From NCBI GenBank assembly GCA_034509495.1, contig CM067504.1, positions 4,523,942-4,587,941 on the forward strand: 64,000 bases of DNA, read 5' to 3'. The translations under genes and the position numbers were made by a program. This DNA comes from Acestrorhynchus altus. Taxonomy: Eukaryota > Chordata > Actinopteri > Characiformes > Acestrorhynchidae. Shown here piece after piece: positions 12,340 through 25,562 of this stretch. Each line of letters starts with the position of its first letter. Within the stretch, counting starts at the first letter, position 1. Below the pieces are notes generated by a model that searched no databases, had not been told where the DNA came from, and saw only the letters and a program-made list of their open reading frames with translations.

Positions 12340-13123
12340 ATGGCTGAGGAATCACTGACTCTCCTGATTAAGCTCCTGGCGGCGCTTTTCTACGGGATCA
12401 GCTCCTTCCTCATAGTGGTGCTGAACAAGAGCGTCCTCACCAACTACAGGTGAGGCTTCAGGACCACAGCGCTGCAGGCTCTGATCCAGATCGGGGACTG
12501 CACGCTCACTCTGACTCTCTGACTCTGATTCTCACTCTCACTCTGACTCTGACTCTGACTCTCACTCTGACTCTGACTCTCTGATTCTCACTCTGACTGT
12601 CTGACTCTGACTCTCTAACTCTGATTCTCACTCTGACTCTCTCGCTGACTCTGATTCTGCCTCTGTGACTGAGAGCAGGGCTGACTGCCTCTGACTCTGC
12701 CTCTGCCTCTCTGTGACTGAGAGCAGGGCTGACTGCCTCTGACTCTGCCTCTACTCTGTAACTCTGCCTGTTTGAGAGCAGGTCTGACTGCCTCTGATTC
12801 TGCCTCTGCCTCTCTGTGACTGAGAGCAGGTCCGACTGCCTCTGATCTCTGTGTGTCTCTGTTTTCCAGGTTCCCCTCTTCGATATGTCTTGGGATTGGC
12901 CAGGTAAGACAAACTGCATGCTGTGAAGCTTCTTGTGCACCGTTGCCCCCTGAGGCTTCACCAGTCCATCTCCCCCACAGATGCTGGCCACCGTACTGGT
13001 GTTATGGGTGGGAAAGGCTCTGCGGGTGATCACCTTCCCAGAGTGGGACCTCAGCATACCGAGGAAGGTGAGTGTCCTGAAAGTGTGTGTGGAAGTGCCT
13101 GCACTCTGGAGAATGAGTCATCT

Positions 13124-13160
<37 letters not shown>

Positions 13161-16100
13161 ATAGATGGAGAGCAAAAGTAAGATAGATAGATGGATGGAG
13201 CTTTGATAGATGGATGGAGAGCGATGGGTAGATAGATGGGTCTATGATAGCGCTATAGACAGAGAGATGAATGGACAGATGAATAGAGAGAGACAGTCAT
13301 GTGCTGTAGTGAACACGTTTATATAACTCAGCAAACTGACCGCTGTCCCAGAGAACGAATCTGACCATGCCTTAGTGGTCAGACAGCGGAGCACTTTCAG
13401 CAACACACTCTTCCAGGAGGTTTCAGGAGGTCATTTATACCAACAGAGATCCTAATGTACAACTCCTTTGCACCGGGTCAGGACATCAGGACACTGTCCG
13501 CTGCCTGACCAGTAAGTGAGGAGGGGGTGAGGTGTTGTCCAGCAGGCAGTAGTGTGGTAATACTGATAGATGAGGCAGTTAAAGCTGAGAGGAAGTAACT
13601 GTATCTACAGCTGCACCTCTAAAGCAGTGGTTGCTTTTCAGACCGGGGTGAAACTGCTTTGTTAGGATTAAGGAAATGTGCAGTCTGATCATTCGGGAAA
13701 ATGACCAGCTGTTGATCGATTCAGATGACCGATCAGAAGCCCTGCCCCCTAAACCCATGGCTGCGGATTTCCGAGGTAATGCCACTAAGATTACGGATGA
13801 AAAAGGGTTCGGAGGTCGTTCTGCTGTCCACAGAACCGACCCCTGTTGCTGATCTTCTGGAGCAGTCGGACCGCGTGATCGTCTCAAAATCGGATATTTT
13901 CCCCATTAATTGTTTCGTATTTCAATATTTTAATCCATGTTCATTAGTTCAGGATGTATATTCAGTTTTGTAACCCCACCTCCAATTGCATGCATGGGGA
14001 GTAGGGCTGTCATTGCCATCGCCATCGCAATATGCACATGCAAAAGTCACATCGCAGCACATGCAACATCTTGTGCAATTAACATTTTTAATTATTTTGC
14101 TGCTTGATATGACAGAAATATTCACACTGTTCTCATTTTCATGCCTAAAATACCAATTAATTTGTTTTAAAATCAGTTTTTTTTTCTGTATTTTAAGGTG
14201 GTTCTCATTTTCCTTGATGTTTTTCCCAGAAATTCACTTATGGTTCCGTTATTTTCCCACTGATTGCTTTCAAAAATAGCAACACACACATTTTCCATTT
14301 GTTTTTGTTACACACGGTGGGATCTGGTGATGATATGGTATAAACGGAATGGTTCGATTGACATGGACTGACCCTATTGTGTCCCAAAATCCTTAGTTGC
14401 CATACACCCCCCTCCAGGGCCCTTATGCAAGTCAGTTGCCCCACCCACAGTGTCTGACAGTAGTTATGTTGTTGCCTCCAACCACTTAAAGGATCATTTT
14501 GAGGCTCCGCTGAAACGAGTGTCAGCATGCTTGTTTGCAACCCCGTGCTTCTCGTTCCTGATCCTGGAGGCTGTTTCACCTGCATGTTTAACATTTTCCC
14601 AGCTCAAACACACCACTTTTGAATAATGAGCTAAGGCCCAAGCTCTTTCTGAGTTGACGTTGGTGTGTTGGAGGAAGTAAAATGCAAAAATGTATGAGGA
14701 AGTGGGTTTCCAGTGTCAGGGTTGCGAACCACGGTGTTTAACTGGTCCTAGTCAACTCAAACAGCACATGCTCACGATTGGGAATGAGCATTGACCAGCA
14801 CAGCTCAGGGTCTGGTCCTGTTATACGGAGGGGTCACCTCTGATCCATGATGACATATGTGTCACAGACCCTTTGGAAGATGTGGAAAGTTCCTTACAGA
14901 GCTTTGTCAGCACTTTGAACCCACAAAGGCCCTGAGTGACACATAGTGAACATCCTGGATGCATCAAAGGAAAGCTGAGTGTGACCTCGTTTAGAAAATG
15001 CTGGTCTTCTTGGTCTGAGACTGAGACAAAACCAGCTCTTTTTGTGTGTTTTTTTTTTTTGGGAAGGTGTTGGGGTCCATCCCATTTAACCATTCAAACA
15101 CTAATAAAATACCATATATTACATTTGACCTTAAAATATGTACAGATTACATCATTTGATATCTTTACCACAATAAGAAATTGGTGAAATTGGTTCCAGG
15201 ACTTTGAGAGTGTCTCCTGAAACTTGAAAGGAGTGTGTTTAGTGACCTAAACCGAGTAGATTAACCTAGAGGTGCTGACGTTAATCAGTTTATCCAATGT
15301 ACGCGGCCATATCAGAATATTATAATCATGTCCCTGTACATATTTTATCAGCCCTGCTCGGCTTAGTAGAGCACTTTGTAGTTCTACGATTACAGACCGT
15401 ACTCCATCTCCTTCTCTTTGTACTGTGTTCACCAGTTTTCACTCCACAGAGCAGCTAGTATGTGGTTGGTGGGTCATTCTCAGCACTGCAGTGACACCGA
15501 CATGTTAGTGTGTGTTCAGACACAGCAGTGCAGCTGGAGCGTCTAAACCTCTCACTGCGAGTCCTGTGAGCGATGATGAAGGACCTGTGAAGCTGCAAGG
15601 TGGAGCAACCGAGTAGGAGTGTCTAATAGAGTGGCCCGTGAGTGGACGCAGTGTTTAAACATTCCTGCAGCACCGCTGTGTCTGAGCCACACATACCAGT
15701 GCACCACACATTAGCACACCACCACCAGAATGACCCACCACCCACGGTATACCTGCTCTGTGGTGGTCCTGCAGGGTCAGATGAACTACAGTCTGGAATT
15801 ATAGAAAGAGGAGTTGATAGAATGGACAGTGAGTGATGGTGGTGGTGGTGTGTGTTGTTTGCTCACATTATAGAAAATGTAGTCTAGAAAATCATGTCCA
15901 ATGTTAAGCCTTTAGTAGAACGTAGACCCTATTTCAGTCTAACGAGGCGAGACCATCTTTTCTAGATGAATACTGACACCTTAGTTATGGTCAGTGTAGT
16001 AGAGTGATTATAAAGAGCAGAACCACCTGAAAAATGTCCCAAAGGGGAACCTTTACGAGATCAATGGCAGGAATTGCACCTCCGACACCCTTTTCCACAC

Positions 16101-19100
16101 TGCAGGAGAACATTGAGAGACGACTCTGACGTTTAACGGAAATGTTCTTGGTATGTTTTTGACATACCTTGCTGATTTTCATCCTCTTTTCATTTCAGAC
16201 ATTTCCTCTACCTCTTCTATATGTAGGAAATCAAGTAACTGGACTGTTTGGAACAAAAAGGCTGAAGTATGACCTTCCATTACAGAATCACTTGCCTAAA
16301 GATGATCAATCTTATATCGCTGTCTTGTATACCCAGTTGTCCCTGTGTAGATAGAGTACTGTGTGAAGGTTTTAGTCCCCTAATCCCATGATTAAAACTC
16401 GTGTCTCTGATCAATAAGAGAGATCAGTGTAGAAACTCCAGACCCCGTGAGAACAGCGGCAGGTAAACAGAAATACAGTAAAGACCAAGATTAATTTCTA
16501 ATTCTGAGGAAAGTAGTTGAGATCTTGTGAGCTTGGTTCCAGATTTCTCCCCCAGTCAGCTTCTGGATGTGTTCAATTCCATCAGCAGCACACCTGATTT
16601 AAGTACTGATTTACCAAAGCAGGTGTTGGATGACAATAACTAACTCTAGACTCCCGTGTGGATAACTTTGGAGATGTTTAATGAACACAGTGATGGAAAA
16701 CCACCCCTTTCTGCAGGAATGTTATCAGTGTTTATTCTGTTTTACTGGGGTTATAAACTCTCACTGCCCAGATTACATTCTCATTTACACAGGGGGACTA
16801 AGACTTTTGCACAGTACTGTATATTTAAGTATTGTCATGTATTGATAGAGATTTGGAAGCGTTTTCAACAGTGTTTTAACCGTGATCATGTTTTTGTCCC
16901 TCTCCAGTCTGCCAATGTTTACAGTCTTGCGGAGGTTTTCCATTCTTTTCACAATGCTTGCTGAGGGCCTCCTGTTAAAGTGAGTCAACAGTGGATGACC
17001 ACAGCACTGCTGATTAAGTGAAGGTGTGATTTAATGTGTCCCACCCAGTGATTTTTCATAATCATGTTTTGCTTCTTTTCATCTCTCAGGAAGAAGTTCT
17101 CTCAGTCAGTTCAGCTTACTGTATTTACAATGATTCTCGGGGCTTTTGTAGCTGCAAGGTAAACGCATCAGCTGTTGAAATGTTGTTGTTTTTTATTTAT
17201 TTGCCAGCACTTAAATCATAACTTACCCTTAAAATAACTTCAAATCTAAATATGGTCTCATTTATTAGTGTTTAAAACTATGGTTTGTGCCATTCAGGGG
17301 TCTTTTTTAAATTTTTTTGTTTATTTCTTTTGCTTTGAAATATTAAAAAATCCTGTGTAATCAGGATCTACTTATTTTTGTGCTCATTAAAAGTTTTATT
17401 TTAATGATTTGATTTTATGAAATTAAATGTGGTTTTTATCTTATGCCCATGTTCATTTTGTGTCCAGTGCTGACCTGTCCTTTGACATGCAAGGGTATGT
17501 GTTCATCTTACTGAATGATGTTTTAACTGCTGCTAACGGGGCATTTGTGAAGCAGAAACTAGACTCCAAGGTAAGATAATGTCAGTCTCCTAAAGAAATG
17601 ACCTTTTTCGTTCTTCCTTCTGCGTCTGAATACTGATAAACGGAGTGCTCCGAAGTAGTTCTGGTGATTATTTCACCTGTGTTTGTAAACCACCACCTTG
17701 TTTCTACACTTCATGCACATTTTAGTCAATTGCACACTGTGTTTGCCTCCTCTCACCCTGTTCTTCAATGGTCAGGACCCTGCAGGACCCCCACAGAGCG
17801 GGTGGTCATTCTCAGCACTGCAGGGACACAGACATGGTGGTGGTGTGTTAGTGGATCAGACACAGCAGTGCTCCCGGAGTCTTCAAACCCCGTCTTGTGG
17901 GCAGCGTCCTGTGAGCACTGATGAAGGACTAGAGGATGACCAACACTAACTGTGCAGAAACAGACGAGCTTCTGTCTCTGACTTTTACGTCTATAAGGTG
18001 GAGCAACTAGGTAGGAGTGTCCAATAGAGTGGACACAGTGTTTAAAGACTCCCAACAGTACTGCTGTCTGATCCGCTCGTACCAGCTCTGATCAGAAAAA
18101 CAGATGGACTACTGTCTGTAATTATAGAAGTACACTGTGCTCCTCAGATATGCAGAGTGTGGTGTGCTGATGGAGTGGCTAGAAGGGTACAAAGCATGAA
18201 AATAATTTGGTAAAACGCTTTAGAACATTTGGTAATGTGATCTGTCTCTTGTCTAGAATCCTGGGAAGTTCATCTGGCTGTTTTGTTTCATGTATATTTT
18301 ATAAAGTATGTTCAAAAGATCTCCACACAGGGAGGATCTCCATGTGGATAGGAAGCTTATTTTTAGTTCTGAGTGAGCTCTTCGCTCCATCCGTCAACAT
18401 GTCTAAGAAATTTGATCACTGCCATAGCTGGTCCTTTACAGATGCCTGTCTGTCAGCTGTTTGTCTGTGTAGTAACTTCAGAGGTGCTGGTGGGTGTGTT
18501 TGAGAGAAGGCGACGTGAAGATGTTCATGACATCTGCATGCAGGAATGTAGGAGTGCACAGACTTAAATAACCTGCTCTGTTTCTCTCCTTTCCCCGGTC
18601 CAGGAGCTGGGAAAATATGGTCTGCTCTATTACAATGCTCTATTTATGATCCTGCCAACACTGCTTTTGGCACATGTCACTGGAGACATAGACAAGGTAA
18701 GAAAGCTGTGCTACGGACGAGCTGTGAAATGTGGCATAACAGGTAACAGATTGAAAACCACTAATTAGGTGAGCAGATTCTGCAATGTTGAGGAGACAGA
18801 ATTACCCTGTTCACGGTGCTTGTCCAGCAGCAAGGCCTCCCCCCAGGGGTATCTGGCAGCCTCAAACAGACCATCTGGTTGACTGAATAGAGGTGACATT
18901 CACAGGGGTTACATTTTTTTCACATTTGGTATATTGCAGGATTCCTTTTTTGCTGGTTGCCAGATATTCAGAAAAGGACTCCGGATTTCACAATGGCGTG
19001 AGGTTTTGAGACATTGTCAGTCACTGGCACGTTTGAGTAAATCTTCATTTCCATGGAGTTTCTTGCTGAAGCTTAACTTGTCCTCTCAGATTTCAAATCA

Positions 19101-21846
19101 CAACTGTGAGTGTCAAGGCCTTGCCCAGTGAATGCCTTATTTATATAGCTGTGCCTGCTCACAGGGAGGCCCCATTTTATTTGGCAAGCTCTGCCTCAGA
19201 GGAGCCACAGTGCCTCATACACAAAGCCACCATTATGTCCATTAGTGTAAACAGTATGACTTCAGGGCTTCATGGACTGGTGCTTGAAATGAAGTGTCTT
19301 TAAGGCGTTTGGCAACTTTAAAACAATGTGAAGCTTGAATGTCCTACATTTGTTTTTTTAATGCATCTTTTTTTATTTTGTAGAAGCTTGTAGTCACACT
19401 GCATATTCAAGTTTCAGTGGCAAATTTGACAGTAGAATGTACAACAAGCTGTACAACAGCTGTACAACCGACTGTAGCCATACACACAGCTACTGGCACT
19501 TAGTTTAATAGTACTAGGTAGGGAGGTCCGGATCAAGTTGTTTGCCCCCCCGAGCATGAGCCGAAATCGATTCTGATCCGATCTTTGTGTTTGTATTAAT
19601 AATACAGCTGCACAGTTTAGAAAAGATGAGCTGCTGATGAATAATTTAGTAACAGTTTATATGATGAGACCGTTTGGATTTTCATAAAATGACTTTTAGT
19701 GTGTTTAATATCTTATAATCCAGTCCATCTGACTCCCAGTGCCTTTAAAACACTACTGTCTCAACTGATATCTGATGTTTTGCTGACTACTGATGTGTAA
19801 TGACTACTGTGGTGAAGTCACTCTTCAGAGCTGGTTTAAAATCAATCAAAAATATTCTGATCTATTAATATGTGCTTGATCGGCTCTCGATCCCGGTACG
19901 TGGATTGGGATATTAAAACTATTCCTTGTTCCATATCAAACACTGTTCCAGTCCAAATGAAATGTTGGGATGTAGTACTAGTGGGAAAGAAGATAAAGGT
20001 CACTGAGGACAGTAAATAATTAATAATTATTGACTGATTTGATTAATATTTATTGATCTGCACATTTAGAAGTCGCGTCTCTGAGTAAAGTGTGGAGTTG
20101 TAGAAGTTGCTAATGCTGTAGATATAATAATCCAACCCATGCAGATTGAAATTGTGCTCCACACCAGGACACCTTCTGGATCTGTTATGTGTGACAAACC
20201 ATTGACCTTGGTACTGACCATGGTGCCTCCACATAAAGACGTGTTGATTGTCCCACCAAGACAAAAGTAGGGCTTGTCACTCAAGATGCCACAGCCATTG
20301 TGGTGGACTCAATTTTCCTCGTCTGTTTTTTTGCTTTCTTTTTATGGTCATGCTTGTTTTATTTCGGTCAGGATATTACGTTTCGTCTTGGTTCATTTTG
20401 CTTAGCAACAGGTTCAGCAGAGTGAAACCGTTATTCAAAAAAAAAAGTGCTGTTATGGCGAAACGTCAGGTTTAGAACCAGCCAATCAGCTTGGTGGCTG
20501 GAACTAACTATTGTATCATTGAGTTACATTGACCACTTACTGAAACTACAACGTTGGGTTGAGTTGAGCTGGCTGTGTATTATCCCACTGGGAGAAATTT
20601 GCATTTGTACAGCAGATTACACAGTAAGCAGAACAAGATGCACATTATACAAATACAAAATATGAGAGATGCTGTAGATATAGATAAACATCTATTAGCA
20701 GGAATATATGGAAATTAAAAACTGCAGATTTACCTGTTGCACATGTTCAGTATCTATCCATAGAATTACATTTCAAACAGATATTGTGAAGATATTACAC
20801 AGTAATCATAGATATTAAAGCAGTAATGAGGTATAGCAGTAAATATTTCACATTAAATAGAGGTCGTGTAGGACAGAATAAGGGTCCATGGTACATGTGA
20901 CAGGGTGTCTAAACTTAATTATTTGTAATGTCTGTCTGTCTGGTACTGAAGTTAAATTTAAATTCTTATTAATATCTCTCTTTATCTCTTTTTTTATTCT
21001 CTTCAGGCTCTAGAATATGAGGGCTGGTCAGATATGTTCTTTGTTGGACAGTTCACCATATCATGCGTAATGGGGTAAATTCATTTTGGAAATCAAACAC
21101 TGCATAATTGATCCAATAGAAATGTAGCATTTTGATCTTATTCCTTTTATTTTGTGTTTCAGGTTTATTTTAATGTACTCCACTGTGCTGTGCACTCAGT
21201 ACAACTCCGCATTAACAACTACTATTGTTGGGTGCCTGAAAGTAAGGTTTAAATATTTCCTTAGGATGATATTTCGGATCGTCTGAACTAGCCGTTCATT
21301 ACTTTCCCTCCTGTGTGAACAGAACATACTGGTGACGTACATTGGAATGGTGTTTGGAGGGGATTATATTTTCTCGTGGACGAACTTCATTGGTCTAAAC
21401 ATCAGGTATGAAGTTAAACTCTATGTGTGACTTCATTCTTAGCATCTTTAATATAAACAAATCATCCGTTATATCATTTTAACTAGTAAGCAATTAATTA
21501 TTCAATTAATCGTGATCTGTAAATGCTCTGAATCTATAATGAGCGTCAAAGAAAAGTGCACTTGAGTCTTGTAACAGGAGCTCACGTATAGAATGTTGAT
21601 GGACGCTCTCAGCTTGCTGCTTCCTTGTCCGGCGTGTCCGGTTTGCAATGGCATTACAGCTTACAGAAATAAGGCATTGTGAATTTCAGTGATCAGCTTG
21701 CTAATCCTCGTGTCACTGTTTCATCTTGTTTCCCCAGTATTGCTGGTAGTCTGGTGTACTCCTACATAACGTTCACGGAGGAGCAGACCGCCAAACAGGG
21801 AGAGAGCATCAGCAAACTTGAGGTGAAGGGGAAAGTGGCTGTATGA
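12340..21846 (+). CDS. slc35d1: UDP-glucuronate/UDP-GalNAc transporter, SLC35D1 family (324 aa, complete)
   Basis: Twelve exons: 12340-12449, 12870-12903, 12981-13067, 16199-16266, 16908-16979, 17090-17158, 17468-17570, 18604-18696, 21007-21074, 21163-21241, 21323-21405, 21738-21846. All have GT-AG introns and consistent phase. The protein is a multi-pass nucleotide-sugar transporter of the ER/Golgi membrane. SLC35D1 exchanges UDP-glucuronic acid and UDP-N-acetylgalactosamine into the lumen for glucuronidation and chondroitin sulphate synthesis. Segments close to vertebrate SLC35D1 include LNKSVLTNYRFPSS, LPMFTVLRRFSILFTM, FVKQKLDSKELGKYGLLYYN, CTQYNSALTTTIVGC and [20 protein letters not shown]. 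The tail (KLEVKGKVAV) is nearer to SLC35D1 than to D2 or D3. It lacks the longer N-terminus of human SLC35D1 and starts at MAEESLTLL. Teleosts have two copies; I cannot tell a from b. Confidence 0.95.
12511..12850. repeat. Imperfect (CTCTGA)n simple repeat
   Basis: Dozens of CTCTGA/CTCTGACT units, then longer units with CTGACTGCCTCTGACTCTGC, fill nearly all of slc35d1 intron 1 up to the polypyrimidine tract of exon 2. A long open frame on the opposite strand is only a by-product of the repeat. Confidence 0.9.
13129..13158. repeat. (GA)n microsatellite
   Basis: An uninterrupted AGAG run of about 28 bases, followed by ATAGATGG-type short repeats to about 13300, within slc35d1 intron 3. Confidence 0.9.
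15370..15850. mobile_element. Palindromic MITE, family A, copy 1
   Basis: Terminal inverted repeats are visible: 15382-15410 (TTCTACGATTACAGACCGTA...) pairs with the reverse complement of 15778-15806, at about 24 of 29 positions. Inside are GGTGGGTCATTCTCAGCACT and a reverse-complement counterpart ending GAATGACCCACCACCC. It lies in intron 3 of slc35d1. Other copies are at 17740, 44783 and 47068. Confidence 0.7.
16354..16819. mobile_element. MITE, family B (TA-flanked, TIR CAGTACTGTGCAAAAG)
   Basis: The left end GAGTACTGTGTGAAGGTTTT and the right end, read on the other strand as CAGTACTGTGCAAAAGTCTT, form terminal inverted repeats. Both are flanked by TA (16352-16353 and 16820-16821), as expected for Tc1/mariner-type insertion. 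It lies in slc35d1 intron 4. A truncated copy is at 24900-25225. Confidence 0.7.
17740..18140. mobile_element. Palindromic MITE, family A, copy 2 (left end truncated)
   Basis: It shares GTGGTCATTCTCAGCACTGC and GACACAGCAGTGCTC with copy 1 and ends at 18101-18134 with the same terminal repeat (CTGTAATTATAGAAGTACA). It lies in slc35d1 intron 7. Confidence 0.65.
20060..20290 (-). mobile_element. Decayed Tc1-like transposon fragment (minus strand)
   Basis: The minus-strand translation contains CGGTMVSTKVNGLSH and PEGVLVWSTI, collinear with the remnant at 4040-4790. It is non-functional and lies in the 2.3-kb slc35d1 intron 8. Confidence 0.5.
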
Positions 21847-24180
21847 CCAGCACTTTGACCAGCCTTTTCAAAAAGACATGTCAGCAGTGACATGGACAGG
21901 ATGCCGCCGCCCTTCTGACTGACGGTGGGCAAAAAGAAAGGCTCAGTAAAATCACAAGTTGTCCAATGCAGGGTTGTTGCAGGATGGTGCTGCAGTGAGC
22001 AAGAATGTTGAAGCTGTGTAACTGTTTAGAGTAAAGTCACGTTGTGCTGGGATCTGTTAGTGTCTGAAAACGACGGTTTTCTGGTACAAACTGAGGACGT
22101 TTGAAGGACTGTGGAGCAGTGACGTAGTCAGTGTTAATCACCTTTATTCCTTTGCCTTTATGTACAGTGTTGTGATACACTCCCTCACTTTTTTTTTTTT
22201 TTTTTTCCAACCCTCTGTTACTCCTCCCCCCTCAAAAAAAAGATGTTGAATTAATGAGAGGTCATTATTTATTGTCAAAGATCTTTTCAAACGAGTTTTG
22301 TACTTTTTTTGTATCTTTTGTATGTAAAAGGGAGATCTGTACTGTATTTTAGACCAGTTTTGGGTACACTCAAACACTCCTTTTATTTTTTATTGTCAAA
22401 CTACAGGAATGTTCCCCACGTGGTTTGAGGATATTATGCCATTTCTGTATTTGTGTGAGAATGTGCCACGTCTGCGCTCAGTATTAAGGTTTCTTTGGAC
22501 ACTTCAGTTGACTCTTTTTGTTTGTGTTTGTCTTTTTTATATTTTGTACCAGGCATGCAGTATCTTGTTTTTGAACAGAACACTGTCGAGGTCCTTTCAC
22601 ACAGAATATGATTTATTCCAACCCCCCCGTTAGGACTCCCCATCACGTACGATGCCCCAGACACTGGGAGGCTTCACATGAATTCCCCTCCGCTTTTCGA
22701 AATGCCACCATTGTAATATTGCCCGGCAGCCAGATCCCCAGCTTCGACACAACAGCAGACTGGGCCGGCCAACGTCACACTGGGTGTAATGTTGGGAAAG
22801 AGCGCCATCTACCCGCCCAGAGAGAGCATGGCCCATTTTACACTTTCTTTTTCTCTTCTCTCTGCTTTTGCTTTCTTTATTTTTTCCTCCAGCACACGAG
22901 TGCTGATTGTGGGGTTTTTTGTTTGGGGTTTCTTGGCCATGAATACACTACAAAAGTGTGTGTTTCATGCTCACACTCATTCCCCACTCATAAAGTTTAA
23001 TTAATAGTCATTGCTTTTCTCGTTATAAGCATTTGTGTTCTGCTACAAACAAGATCAGATTTATTGCTGCCACACTGATGCTCATTTTTTTGGTCTGCAG
23101 CCACAATAACGGAGCTCTGATTGGTCAGGCTGATTTTAATGCATTTGAAATCATGCAGGCTCTGAAAATTGGATGTCTCAATTGATCTGTTTCAGGTTCT
23201 GTGTAAAGGGCACCATTATGCGTTTTCTTTTTAAAAACCTGACGTGCATGTTTTTATTTTTGTCTGTAAAAATGGGACCGTGTTAAAGGGCCTTGATGGT
23301 GTGCTCTTTTTTTGTTTAAGTTTTAAAGTGAACAATGTAGTCATTGCACTTTAACAGTTTACAGGTATTTTACAGGTACTTTTTCACGGTTAAGATTGAG
23401 GAAGCCGTTACTTTAGTTTGTTGACTAACTCAACTGCCTTAGTTTTAGAACGATAACAGAGTAATAAACGAGATCGAGAGATATTTATATCATTGGTACT
23501 TTTTGAACCAGTTCAAAATGTAAAGATATGTTCAGGGGTTTTGTCAGTTGAATCTAGATGTTATACATCTGGAATACCCTTGGTAACTTTGAATGTATGC
23601 AGTGCATGTATTTTCACCAACATGTAAAGTTCACATTGACGATTGATTTATGCATAACAATGCAGAGGAGAAGGTTTGCTTCTGTTAAAGGGCTGTAACT
23701 CGGCATGGATTCTCAACACTTTCAGTGTTAGAAATATGTGTAGGATTTGACGAACCGCGCTTTTTGTTCTTGTTTGGTCAAAGTTGTAAAGTCCGAGATC
23801 ACTGAAGTACTGTGACGAGGACAAGGTTTCTATTTAATCATACTTTTGTATTAAAAAAAGGTTTCTTTTTAGTTTATTCTTTTCATGTCTACAGAAGCTC
23901 TGTGATGGTATCAGTGAGAGCCTGAGCTTGAGTGCATCTAGAAAATTAAAATACCTCAATTGTTTTCCATTTTTGTTGTATTCAGGTGTTTTTCATATTC
24001 TGAGGGATCCCCTCAACCAGTGGCTTCATGTTGGTATCTGAAAAATTAATACATTTATATTTAAATTGAGTAGAAGTTTTGTGTGCCTGTGGTTTTTGTT
24101 TTTTCTCCCGTTCTAAAAGACAATTTTTTAATTAAAATTGCTTTTAAAAATGTGGATTTTTTTTTTTTTTTTTTTGCTTA
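21847..24180 (+). other. Probable slc35d1 3' UTR
   Basis: About 2.3 kb follow the stop with no recognisable dispersed repeat and no gene, unlike the repeat-rich DNA on both sides. AATAAA occurs at about 23462-23467 and an ATTAAA-like signal near 24132. The end is placed by the return of repeats at about 24160-24300 (poly-T, then TA repeats). Human SLC35D1 also has a long 3' UTR. Confidence 0.5.
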
Positions 24181-24269
24181 GAAGCATTGTGTGAAGGTAT
24201 CAAAGTCCCTTGTTTTAATACATTTTCCCCTCATGTTTTAACTAAAGCATTGGTTTATTAAATAGAGAT

Positions 24270-24579
<310 letters not shown>

Positions 24580-24899
24580 AAGTTAAAACCAGTAACTGGA
24601 AAGCAACAGCTTCTTTCAGGTCTTTCAGGTGGGTGATCAGATGGGAGAGATTTTACTTTGTAGTAAATATGTTTATAATATAGTAAATAATAAGGATGAT
24701 CATGTTTATCTTCAGAGGGAAAATTATGAAACTAGTAAAAAAAAAAGTATTTTTTGTCATATTTTGCTTTTTGCTGAACAAAAAAGCAGAGGTTAAAAAG
24801 TCTTGATTTTACAGATGATTCAAAAACATTGAAAGGAATGTTTAAAATAAAAAAACAGCACTTTTATACTTTTATATCTTAAGAGAAATAGTATATATA

Positions 24900-25225
24900 C
24901 AGTACTGTGCAAAAGTTTTAGTCCCCCTGTGTGAATCTTATCTGGGCAGTGAGAGTTTATTCCCTGATAACAGTCCTACGGAAAATCATGTTTTTTCCAT
25001 CACTGAGTTCATTAAACATCACCAAAGTTCTCCAAACGGGAGTCTAGTGTTATTTATATACTACCTGATTTTGTCATCAGTGCTTTCAAGCATCAGTGCT
25101 TGAAATCAGTGCTTATGGATGTTAAATCAGTTGTGCTGCTGATGGAATTGAACACAACTGGGCCCTGGGGGCATCCAAGAGGAATTTGGAACCAAGGTTT
25201 GTTCTTCAAACTAGCTCACAAGATC
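24900..25225. mobile_element. MITE, family B, truncated copy
   Basis: It starts CAGTACTGTGCAAAAGTTTT and continues in the opposite orientation to 16354-16819. It shares TATCTGGGCAGTGAGAGTTT and, near 25205, the ACAAGATCTCAACAG region seen inverted at about 16511. The far terminus is lost into a CT repeat. Confidence 0.65.
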
Positions 25226-25233
25226 TCAACAGT

Positions 25234-25235
<2 letters not shown>

Positions 25236-25277
<42 letters not shown>

Positions 25278-25560
25278 GTCTCTGTGTCGCACTTTCAGTC
25301 TCTCTCATTATTCATTTTCAATTTAGTTGGCTTTATTGGAATGACTGTTCCTTTATCAGTGTTGCCAAAGCACAGAAACATTACAACAGAACAATAATAC
25401 AATAAAATATATAAAACAAGATGGTGAAAAAAGTAATTAAAGATTTATATACACATATACCCTCTCAGTGTCTCTCTTTCAGTCTCTCTCAGTCTCGCTC
25501 GCTCTCTCTCTCTCCCTCTCAGTGTCTCTGTCTCTCTCTCAGTGTCTCTCTCTCTCTCAG
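25236..25560. repeat. (CT)n tracts just upstream of the mier1-like start codon
   Basis: A clean CT run at about 25236-25274 and interrupted TCTCTCAGTG repeats at 25460-25560 run right up to the ATG at 25563. A pure pyrimidine tract in this position would make up the 5' UTR or core promoter of the mier1-like gene. Similar CTCTCAGTGTCT repeats continue in intron 1 (26075-26300). Confidence 0.85.
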
Positions 25561-25562
25561 TG

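Noticed and set aside
12506..13057. 183-codon minus-strand open frame opposite slc35d1 exons 1-3
   Set aside because: It is the complement of the CTCTGA repeat and slc35d1 coding exons, is arginine/glutamate/serine low complexity, and has no splice or start support.
19500..19960. Possible additional MITE in slc35d1 intron 8
   Set aside because: GATC-rich ends look like fish transposon termini, but I could not pair them into convincing inverted repeats.
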